Assembly: GCA_026770575.1 (NCBI GenBank)
Contig: MU657442.1
Coordinates: 48,215 to 65,104, forward strand
DNA: 16,890 nt
Direction of reading: 5' to 3'
Origin: Pelagophyceae sp. CCMP2097
Taxonomy: Eukaryota; Sar; Pelagophyceae
Shown here one piece after another: positions 1-9,500 of the stretch. Below the pieces are notes generated by a model, which saw only the letters and a list, made by a program, of their open reading frames with translations, was not told the DNA's origin and did not search any database. Within the stretch, counting starts at the first letter, position 1. Each line of letters begins with the position of its first letter. Both the position numbers and the translations under genes were made by a program.

Positions 1-411
1 GCATCGAAAATAAGGCAAAATTTAGTGGATGAAAATGAGGTTTTGTAAACTTTTTAAAGAGGGAGCTAAGCTCGTAGTGATACGAATGTTACAGGCTCTC
101 TGTCTCCCAGTTGGCGTGAAAGTGGGGCTGCCGAGCCTAGGCACGACGGCCTTCCCCGAGCCGGCAGGCGAGGTCTCGCGGCGGCGCGCGCACGCGCGGG
201 ACCTCCCGAGCATGGGCCCGGCTTCATATTAGGGCAGTTCGACCGCATCGGGGAGTTGGAGCGGTTCAGGCGACACCATTTTCGGGCACACCAAAAACAG
301 CCCGCGCGCCTCCAGGCGAAAGGAGGCTCGCGGTCCCGGGGTATAGGCGCCGCGGCGCGTCCATCGCGACACTCCTGACCCCAGGGGACGTCGGTGCGCG
401 GCGGGGCGGCA

Positions 412-435
412 CCTCCCAGTTCGAAGGTTGGGAGG
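412..435. other. Small GC-rich inverted repeat
   Basis: CCTCCCA (412-418) pairs with TGGGAGG (429-435) around a 10-nt loop that includes TTCGAA. The TTCGAA recalls a tRNA T-loop, but no acceptor or anticodon arms surround it, so it is not called a tRNA. Confidence 0.25.
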
Positions 436-573
436 GAAAGCCAACCTTCTAATCCGTTGAATCACCATTTTCCGTTGAGGCTTTTTACACAAGCGGCGTT
501 TTGTTATTTCGGCGATTTCGGCTCGTTGCGCTCGAAAAGCGGGTCTATCTAAAGAGCTCAAAACAGGGCAGAC

Positions 574-598
574 AGTCGCGAGAGAGTTTCTCGCGACT
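574..598. other. Perfect 10-bp hairpin
   Basis: AGTCGCGAGA (574-583) and TCTCGCGACT (589-598) are exact reverse complements around a 5-nt loop. It would form a very stable stem in DNA or RNA. Its role is unknown, and no gene end lies next to it. Confidence 0.5.
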
Positions 599-741
599 CC
601 GGGGCGCGCGCACCAAACTATTTGCTGCGGCGCGTCGAGCCCGAGGTGGTTCATGAGCGCGCGCAGTGGCGCCTCGGCCGAGCGTCCACAGCGCCCGCCA
701 GCCGCGCCAAAGGGAATCCCAGGGGCCAACTGCCTTACTAC

Positions 742-1430
742 TACAATTGTAAAGGCGGGAAATCTGTCTCCCTTTAGGAATTCCTAGATTACTAGTACAA
801 GGGGGATCGGTTATAACCCCAAGGACTTTCTGCCAATTGCAGCGTTCGTCGGGGGCTGTTTCGCTCCTGTTGGGGGTGGTAGAGGACGTCGCGCTGAGTC
901 CCACGATGCCCGATCCCACAAAAATTGTCTGTTAAAAACGCTCAAACTGAAAATAAAACGTCAGTTTTGGCTCGTCTGAAGCGCCAATCGCGGCAATCGT
1001 GCGGGATCGGTCATTTGCCACCCCCGTACGTATGGACGCGCCCCGTCACATAGTCAGAATTTCGATTCGTGAGGTCCTGCGATAGGCAGCCGGGCCCGAA
1101 CCTTTCCGATAGAGGAGGCAAAATCAAGTCAAAATCAAGGTAAGAAGGCAAATAAAGATTTTATCGAGTCCATTATATTGGGGGAAGCGCTTGTTCGCGC
1201 CCTTGCAAGGCGCCCTCCACGCGGCTGATCATTTCACGGACACCCGGGGGGGTAGGGAAGCCCATAGCGACCACGCCCACGCCCGCGGGCGGCCTCCGAG
1301 AGCCAAAACTTTGCGTCACTTGAGACTGGTTTCATCGCCGATCCCCCTTGTAGTGTATTTCAATTTGTCTGAACTTTCGAGAAAAGGAATTCTTTCGGTA
1401 ACGTACAATTGTTTAAACCCATAGGAATCC
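742..1430. repeat. Diverged inverted repeat, possible termini of a degraded element
   Basis: TACAAGGGGGATCGG at 796-810 recurs exactly as its reverse complement at 1338-1352. Outward from it, both arms carry, in mirrored order, a GGAATTC box (778-784 and 1386-1392) and a TACAATTGT box (742-750 and 1404-1412), with similar but unequal spacing (54 and 60 nt between outer marks). AGGAATTCCTAG near 777 and AGGAATCCTAC near 1423 are further similar blocks. The arms are otherwise diverged. This could be an old inverted duplication or the termini of a small non-autonomous transposon of about 0.7 kb. No transposase or clear target-site duplication was seen. Confidence 0.4.
944..967. other. Small AT-rich inverted repeat
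   Basis: AAACTGA (944-950) and TCAGTTT (961-967) flank a 10-nt loop. It lies in an A-rich patch and could form a weak stem. It may be chance. Confidence 0.25.
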
Positions 1431-1552
1431 TACCCCATAGCACACGAAAGATCCCATGTGCATTACCTGGGTAATTTACCCCCGTGGTGCGCTGAACTCC
1501 AGAGGCAGGGCAGCGGCGCCGCGGCGACGTTCCGTGGCCGACGCTCGCGCGC

Positions 1553-2354
1553 GTCACGTTCCGCACGAAACTCGTGGAACGCATGGCGGCGACGCTGGTG
1601 CCGGGCCGTGGAAGTCTTCCTCGAGGTCCACGAGGTCGCGGCGCCAGGTCGGCGCCATGGGCCGCGACCTGGACGCGGCGCGGCGGGAGCAGGAGCAGAA
1701 GATTGGCGAGGCGCTGAAGCAGTTTGAGCGGTCCGTGGGCGAAGCGGCGCAGCGGGCGCGCGACTCGCTCGCATATTCCATCTCCGACGAACCCTTCGCG
1801 TTCCCGGCGCCCTTGCGCGGCCGCGCCGGAAGCCGCCCGCGCGACGCGCGGCGTAGGCCTCAAGGCGCATGCGCAGACGCAAGCAGGATTCCACGCACCG
1901 CCGCCGCAAACCCTCTACGCGGCAGATGGGCGACCGGCTCTATGGCGCAGGCGGCGCGTCTACCCGGTGGACGGGCAAAGGAGGCCCAGCGAGGCCAGCG
2001 TCCGGTTGCGCCGCTGGTCTTAGAGGCGCCGGCGCAGACGACGTGCGGCGGGTCGATGCCACCGCTCCCCTAAGCACCAGCCTGGCGCGGCGGCGCCGGG
2101 CAGCAAGGCCGACAGCGCGGTGCACTCGACGCCCTCACGCGCACGACGACCCCTTCGAGATCGACGCCGACGCGGCCCCAGGCGCCGCGCCGGTCGCAAA
2201 CAGCGAGTCGACGACGATCGTCGACGATGGCGCCGACCCCAACGTGCGGCCTCTTCCTCTGCGAAACGACCTCCCCGGTGTCAGGCCCCAAGGCAAAGGC
2301 GACTGCCGGCCGACGGCCGGCGCAGCCGGCCGACGGCGGCGGAGCCAGCGTTAA
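1553..2354 (+). pseudogene. Coding-like patch in three frames: possible small spliced gene or gene relic
   Basis: Three plus-strand frames in turn give protein-like rather than Arg/Pro-noise sequence. Frame 2 at 1553-1597 reads VTFRTKLVERMAATL. Frame 1 from 1648 gives a charged amphipathic helix containing REQEQKIGEALKQFERSVGE up to about 1805. Frame 2 from 1850 reads GVGLKAHAQTQAGFH and stops at 2021. Frame 0 at 2139-2351 includes AHDDPFEIDADAAPG and stops at 2352. The first two could be joined in phase by removing 1598-1647, a 50-nt GT-AG segment (GTGCCG to GCCAG) similar in size to the confirmed intron downstream. No clean intron joins the later pieces. No family is recognised. It may be a decayed gene, a spliced small gene, or a coincidence of GC-rich DNA. 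Confidence 0.25.
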
Positions 2355-3359
2355 GTCTGAATATTGTAAAGGACCCGGGCCTTCATTTAAAAACGCCCTC
2401 TGTCCACCTGGATGCCCGCGCCCCAGGGGGAGTCGTGCTCCGCACTCTCAGTCTGCTTTGTAGTCTCAACACACAACACTTCGACACTGGTAAGTAGTTG
2501 AAAGGCCCAACAACCAAGACACTTCATCAAATCTTCAACCACCCTTGAGCGAATGCCGCCCTTCAATTAGGTGAGGACGGTTTGAGCGACAGCAGGTCCG
2601 TGGCGGCGTCCGGCCTGGCCCATAGGGGTTTCCCGTGGCGTCTGTGCGAGTGCGCGGCGCGGGTGCACCCGAGGGCCACCGAGTTTGGAGAGGCGGGAGT
2701 CTCTGTGGTTTGAAATCGGTGATTTCCGGAGAAACGACGTCGGCGCTACGTACGTGGCCGGCCGCGCCGCGCTCCCGGCGCACCGCCGCCGGCGGCGTCG
2801 GAGCGGCGCCCGCCGGCCGCGGCCACGCGTGCCACGTCGCGGCGGCGGCGCGGCGGGCGGCGCACGAGGGGGTCACCGCGAGGCAGTTCCCTAGTTCAAA
2901 CTCAGAGGCGCCCACCATGCGACGGGGCCGCCGGGGATCGGGCCGGACGCCGCTCCCGCACGCGCCCGGGCGCGTCGGATTTCAAACGCCGCCATGTAGG
3001 GGGTGCTCTGCGCGCGCAGTGTGGGGAGGTCCGCTAGATCACCCCAGGGGAGTCGATCGGCCGGAGGGCGAAGTGAGGTAAGATCAAGCTGTGGGCCGCC
3101 CTACGGCGACGGCGGTCGCCGCTTGTCCATGCACAAAGTTGCCTCCTTTGAGACAAATGAGGAACCATGCGATTTCTTCAAAAACACGTGTGCACGAGTC
3201 TTCTCTGCGCGCCTGCGCGCCGCAGTCCATCACGGGGTATCCCAAGCCTTGGAGGGCGGTCTCGTGGTGGTCCCTCGGCACGGCACTCCCGACGCGCGTC
3301 GACGCATAGGTACGTGCGCGGAGCGCACGGCCCTCAGGAGAGAGGCGAGAGCGCACCAG

Positions 3360-3487
3360 GTGAGTGCACGCTCGCACCGCTGCTCGGCCCGAGACCTCGA
3401 GCCGCGGGCCTCGCTTGAGATGCTTCGGCGCGGGGACTTTCCCGGCGCGCTCGTCGGATGATTGCACGGGAACTTCTCGCGCCGTAG
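3360..3487 (+). other. Possible 5' leader intron of the giant gene
   Basis: CAG followed by GTGAGT at 3360-3365 is a full consensus splice donor 151 nt before the start codon. A candidate acceptor, a pyrimidine-rich TTCTCGCGCC followed by GTAG, ends at 3487. Splicing would leave a 23-nt leader before the ATG at 3511. Other consensus donors lie further up at 1140 (GTAAGA), 2490 (GTAAGT) and 3078 (GTAAGA), with a candidate acceptor at 3225 (GCCGCAG). No transcript evidence is available. Confidence 0.3.
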
Positions 3488-3510
3488 GGCGCGTTCTCGG
3501 GAAAGTGAAC

Positions 3511-3576
3511 ATGAAGTTTGGCATGGCGAGCGTGGCGCTGCTGCTCCTGGCGTGCGCCGCGCCCGCGGTGGACGCG
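3511..3576 (+). other. Signal peptide (residues 1-22)
   Basis: The N terminus has a Lys at residue 2, a hydrophobic core (VALLLLACAAPAV, residues 8-20) and a small-residue cleavage context, VDA followed by QDC, which predicts cleavage after A22. This marks the protein for the secretory pathway. There is no obvious bipartite plastid-targeting (ASAFAP-like) motif after it, so export or cell-surface delivery is more likely than plastid import. Confidence 0.85.
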
Positions 3577-6500
3577 CAGGACTGCGCGGCGCTGACGAGC
3601 GTCGGCGCCACGTACTTTGACGCGGTTTCATCGTGCGGCGAATGCACGCAAAACACGCACTGCGGTGCGCCCCAGCCCCGCGACGTCGCCCCTCCGACGC
3701 GCGCGCCGCAGGTTTCTGCTTGTCGACGCTCGAGTGCGTCTCGGGCAACGTGGACGGCCCATCGGAGGTATACGATTGCCCGATGTGGCTCCACGACGCC
3801 GGCGAGTGCCCAGAGCTGCCGCGGTGCGGGGCGCACGACGAGTGCGACGGCTGCGTCGCCGGCTCGGACTGCGCCTGGTGCGGCTCGGCGAACAAGTGCC
3901 TCGACGTGGCGGCCATCTTCCAGGTGGACTGCGCGGCGGCCGTCTTCGAGCTGCCGTGCCCGTCGTCGCCCGTGGCGCAGAACCGCGTCGTGGGCAACCT
4001 GCTTGTGGAGCCGGACCCCGTCTTCGGCGGCGGCCAGTTCCGCACGCACGGCGCGTCGGCGGGCGGCGGGGCGTTTGAATTCGTCATCGACGAGGTTGAA
4101 ATCTCCATGGTCTCCGCGGGCCGCGTCCGAATCGCCGCCGGCGACGCGCACGCCGCCGCCGGCGTCGGCGGATCCGTCGACCTCCGCGCGGGCGCCGGCA
4201 CGAACCCACAGGGCGGCGCCGGCGGCGACGTCCGCATCGAGTCTGGCGCCGCAGCGGGCGTCGCGGCCGCGGGCGGCGCCGTTGGCGACGCGGGCGAGAT
4301 TTCCATCATCGGCGGCGGCAGCGTCGAGGGCCGCGGCGGCGGCGTGTGCCTCGAGGGTGGCGAGTCGTTCCAGGGCGGCGGCGGCGACATCTCCATCCTC
4401 GCCGGCGCCGGCTGGCTCGACGCGGGCGAAGTCTACGTTGGGACGGCAGACGCGCAGTTCACAGAGGCGGCTACGGGCGGCATCGAGATCACGACCGGCA
4501 CGTCCGTCTCGGGCGCGACGGGCGCCATCGTCATCGCGACGGGCTACTCGGTCAACGGCCAGGCCGGCGGCATCGACATCTCCGTCGGCCACTCTGGCTC
4601 GGGCGACGGCGGCTCGCTGTCCTTCTACGCCGGCGCGTCTTCGCACGAGGCGCTCGACGGCGGTGCCATCTCGCTGTCGTCGGGCGCGTCTGCGGCGAGC
4701 TCGGGCGCCGTGACGCTGGCGACGGCCGCCGCGGCGGGCGCGTCTGGCTGCGTCACCCTCGCGTCGGGCGCGTCCGCCGCAGGCGCCACAGGCGGAATCA
4801 CGCTGGCCACCGCCGACACGGCGGGCACCGGCGACGCCGGCGGCATCGAGGTCAGCGTCGGCCGGTCGGCGGCGTCGGGCGGCGACGTCGACGTCAACGC
4901 CGGCTCGTCGTTTGCGCTCGGCGGCACCGTCTCGCTCGCGGGCGGCGCGTCGTCGACGCAGGGCGGCGCCGTTGAGCTGCGCGGCGGCGACGTCTTGGCG
5001 TCGGCGGCGGGCGTCGGCGGCGACGTGGTTATCGAGGGCGGCGCGGCCGTCGACACGCGCGGCGGTGGCATCACGCTGCTCTCGGGCCACGCGGAGCTCG
5101 GGCCGAGCGGCGTCTGCCGCCTCGCCACGGCCAACGCCGGCGCCGACGGCGCGTCCGGCTCGCTCGCGCTCCGCACCGGCACGGCCAGCAAGGGCGCGTC
5201 CGGGTCCATCGACATCGTCAGCGGCGCCGCCCTCGGCGGCGCCGGCGGCGACGTCCGCGTCGCCGCGGGCGCATCCGGCACGGGCGCCGGCGGCGACCTG
5301 ACGCTCGAGGCCGGGTCGGCGGCGGGCGGCGCGGGCGGCGCGGCGACGCTCTCGGGCGGCGCGGGCGCCACGCGGTCCGGCGATGCCGTCGTCGAGACGA
5401 TGGACACGGCGGGCGCCTCGGGCGCCATCCGGATCCTCACGGGCGACTCCGCCGCAGCCGCCTCTGGCGCCATCGGCCTCCGCGCGGGCGCGTCGGCGAC
5501 GGCGCAGAGCGGCGGCATCAACCTCGTCGGCGGCGCCGGCGGCCCGGGCCCCGGCGGCGCCGTGTCCCTCACTGCGGGCGCGTCGACGTCGGCGTGCGCG
5601 GGCGGCTCCATCTTGCTGAGCGCGGGCGACGCGCCTTCGGGCGTCGGCGGTGGCATCGCCCTCTCTGGCGGCAAGACGGCCGACAGCGCGCTGGGCGGCA
5701 TGATCGAAATCGTCGGCGGCCACGCCTCTGCGTCCGCGGGCGGCGACGTCCGCGTCGCCGCCGGATCGTCCGAGGCGGGCAGAGGCGGCACCGTCGACCT
5801 CATGTCGGGCGTCGGCGCCACGTCGTCGGGCCCCATATCGCTCGCGTCGGCCAACGCCGGCTCGTTTGGCGCCTCTGGCGCGATTAACGTCCTCACGGGC
5901 ACGGCCGGTGCCGCCTGCTCCGGCGGCGTCGTGCTCGAGACGGGCAGCTCGTCGCAGGGCCGCGCGGGCGCCGTGCTCCTCGCGGTCGGAGTCAGCGGCT
6001 CGGGCGCGGGCGGCGGTGTCGGCCTCGTCGGCGGCGCGACGACTGCGACGTCGGCCGTGGGCGGCGCGGTGACGCTGCGCGCCGGCGAGGGCTCGTCGGC
6101 GGACGCGCGCAACGGCGGCGACGGCGGCGCGGTGACGATCCAGGGCGGTGCCGCGCTTGGCGGCGCGATCATCGACCAGGGCGGCTGCGTGACGCTGCGC
6201 GGCGGCTGCGCGGTGACGGGCACGGGCGGCTGCGTCGGCATCGCCTCAGGCCTTGGCGCCGCCGGCGCGTCGGGCTACGTCGCCATCGGCACGCCCGACT
6301 CGGGCGGCGACGGCGCGTCGGGCGCCATTTCGCTGCAGACGGGCTCATCGAACCGCGGCGCCTCGGGCGCCGTCACGCTCACCACGGGCCTCGCTGTCGA
6401 CGGCCAGGGCGGATCCATCGTCGTCGCCGGGGGCGAGGGCGACTGCTTCGACGGCGGCGACGTCTCCCTGACCGCCGGCGCGACATCGGCCATGGCGCGC

Positions 6501-9500
6501 AAGGGCGGCGCGGTGACGCTGGCCGGCGGCGTCGGTGCGTCTATCAACGCCAACGACGGCGGCGACGGCGGCGACGTCTTGCTCGCGGGCGGCGCCGCGC
6601 GCGGCACGAACATGAACGACAACGGCGGCGATGCTTCGATCGTCGGCGGCCAGTCGGTGGCCGGCTACGGCGGCCGCGTCCGCCTCTCTTCGGGCCTCTC
6701 GACGCGCGCCTCGAGCGGCGGCGTCCTCGTCGCCACGGGCAACTCGGGCGAGGCCGGCGTCTCCGGCGCCATTACCCTCGGGACGGGCACCTCGGCGCGA
6801 GGGCGGTCGGGCGCCATCGTCATCGCGACGGGCGACGCCACCTCGGGCCGCGGCGGCTACATCGCGCTCCAGGTGGGGTCCGGCGACTCGGGGGAGGGCG
6901 GCCAGGTCGAAATCGTCGCCGGCACGACGACGGACACGGAGACGGGCGGGCGCATCACGCTGCGCACGGGCTACTCGGCCGAGACGTCGAGCGGGCCCTG
7001 CCTCGTCAACACGCCCAACGCCGGCGCGCTGGGCGTCTCGGGCGAGATCTCTGTCACGACAGGCACGACGTCGCGGGGCAACTCCGGCTTCATCGCCCTC
7101 GACACGGGCGTCGCCTTCGACGGCCGCGGCGGCGACATTCGCGCGCGCGTCGGCACGGGCGAGACGGGCGACGGCGGCGACTTTTACGTCAACGCCGGCG
7201 AGACGACGGACAGGGAGTCGCAGGGCGGCAGCGTCGTCATTCAGGCCGGCGAGGGCTCGAACCCGCACCTGTTCGACGGCGGCGACGGCGGCGTGGTGCA
7301 GATCTTCGGCGGCGCCGGCAAGGGCGGCCTCGACGACAAGGGTGGCAACATCGAGATGGCCGGGGGCTACTCACGCAAGGGCCGCGGCGGCGCGTTCGTC
7401 GTGCGCACGGGCTACGGCGAGGATACGTCGTCGGGCATCATCGACCTTTCGACGGCGAACGGCGGCGAGAGCGGCGTCTCCGGCTCCATTGACTTCTCCA
7501 CGGGCACCACGTCGTTGGGCAACTCGGGCTACGTCAACATCGAGACGGGCGAGGCCTCGGGCGGCCGGTCGGGCTACGTCCACGTCCTCGTCGGCACGGG
7601 CAACTCGGGCGCCGGCGGCGACGTTGTCATCGTCGCGGGCAACACCAAGGCCGACGCCACGGGTGGCCTCATCTCCATCACGACGGGCTACTCGGCGCCG
7701 ACGACGTCCGGCACGTTCTCGCTCGACACGGCCAACGCCGGCGGGCCCTCGGGCGTCTCCGGGTCGATCCACTTCACCACGGGCACCACGTCGCGCGGCA
7801 ACTCGGGCATTATCTCGCTGGCGACAGGCGACGCCAACATCGGCTCGGGCGGCAACGCCGAGTTCCTCGTGGGTGTCGGCAACTCGGGCGACGGCGGGGA
7901 CATCGTCATGGCCGCCGGCGAGACCAAGGCCAAGGCGCGCGCAGGCGGCCTCGTCCTCATCTCCGCGGGCCACGGCTCGTCCAAGGACCGGGCCGACGGC
8001 GGCGACGGCGGCGCCATCCTGCTCTTCGGCGGCGAGGCCTCGGGCCAGAACCCCACCGACGACCTCGGCGGCGACATTGAGCTCGTCGCAGGCTACGCGG
8101 CGGCGGCCTCGGGCGGCAACCTGCACATGCAGTCCGGCGCGGGCGCGGCGTCGTCGTCGGGCAACATATGCATGCGGACAGTCAACGGCGCGGGCACGGC
8201 GCCCTACGGCGTCTCCGGGTCAATGACGCTGGAGACGGGGTCGGCGTCGCTGGGCAACTCGGGCTTCCTCAACCTGGCCACGGGCGCGGCGCTTTCCGGC
8301 GCCGGCGGCAACGTCTCCGTCCGCGTCGGCACGGGCGACTCGGGCGATGGCGGCAACGTCTACGTGGCCGCGGGCGAGACGACGGCCAAGGCGAGCGTCG
8401 GCGGCGACGTCCGCATCGACGGCGGCCACGGCTCGTCTGCGACCAGGGGCCAGGACGGCGGCGACGGCGGCGTCGTCTACGTCACGGGCGGGCGCGCCTC
8501 GGGGGGCTCAAAGGCGAACGACGTCGGCGGCGACGTCAAGTTTACGGGCGGCGCCGCGGCGACGGGGTCCGGCGGCAGCGTCGCCATTTCCACGGGCGCC
8601 GGCGCCGCCTCGAGCTCGGGCAGCATGACGGTGCGCACGGCCAACTCGGGCCCCGCGGGCGTCTCGGGGGGGATCACGTATAAGACGGGCACGGCGTCGC
8701 GGGGTGACTCGGGCCGCATGGCGCTGTCGACGGGCGACGCCGCCGACGGCCGGGCGGGCGACGTCAGCGTCGACGTCGGCGACTCGGGCGCCGGCGCCGG
8801 CGGCGACGTGCGCGTCCTCGCCGGGTCGACGTCCAAGGCCACGGGCACGACGGGCGGCTCCGTCTTCGTCTGCTCCGGGGCGTCGGCGCTGACCACGTCG
8901 GGCTCGGTGACGGTCAAGACGGTCAACTCGGGCACCGCCGGAGTGAGCGGCGCCATGCTGCTGCAGACGGGCGCCGCCAAGAGGGGCAACTCGGGCGCCA
9001 TCTCCATCGTCACGGGCGCGACGACGGCCGGCGGCGCGGGCGGCGCCATCACGCAGCGCGTCGGCAACGGCGTCTTCGGCGACGGCGGCGACGTGCGCAT
9101 CTTCGCCGGCGCCACGTCCGCCGTCGACGGCACCGGCGGCAAGGTCTCCATCGACGGAGGCGACGCGACGAACAGAAAGGGCGACAACGGCGGCGGCATC
9201 TTCTTTGCGGGCGGCGACTCGTCCGGCAACTCAGCGACGCTCGACGTCGGCGGCGATGTCCGGTTCGCCGGCGGCGACGCGCGCTGCGGCACCGGCGGGG
9301 CGTTCACCGTCATGACGGGCTTCGGCTGCACCTCGACGTCCGGCTTCGCCGTCGTCCGCACGGCCAACTCGGGCGCCTTCGGCGTGAGCGGGTCGATGCG
9401 CCTCGAGACGGGCACGACGTCGGCCGGCAGCTCCGGCTCCGTCGCCATCACGACGGGCGCGGCCGCGCTGGGCCGCGGCGGCAGGATCAGCGTCTTCGTC

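Larger units (their letters stand above)
1..3510. other. 5' flanking / intergenic DNA without a convincing intact gene
   Basis: This stretch mixes AT-rich patches (near 1-60, 920-970 and 1110-1180) with GC-rich blocks (near 1500-2350 and 2750-2990). Open frames on both strands are short, overlap each other and lack recognisable domains. I saw no tRNA, rRNA or recognisable core promoter. It must contain the promoter and probably the leader of the giant gene. Sub-features that can be supported are listed separately. Confidence 0.6.

Noticed and set aside
412..435. Possible tRNA because of TTCGAA in a small stem-loop
   Set aside because: No acceptor stem, D-arm or anticodon arm could be placed around it on either strand.
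3129..3359. Plus-strand segment that reads like protein (begins MHKVASFETNEEPCDFFKN) and ends at a consensus splice donor
   Set aside because: I could not find an acceptor that joins it in phase to the signal-peptide start at 3511; the candidate at 3487 leads to an immediate stop. It may be leader sequence or chance, so no coding exon is called.
3364..4713. Continuous 449-codon frame that includes the signal peptide and runs through without an intron
   Set aside because: After 3664 this frame degenerates into Arg/Ser/Ala noise. The structured Cys motifs and solenoid pattern continue in a different frame reached by removing 3665-3711.
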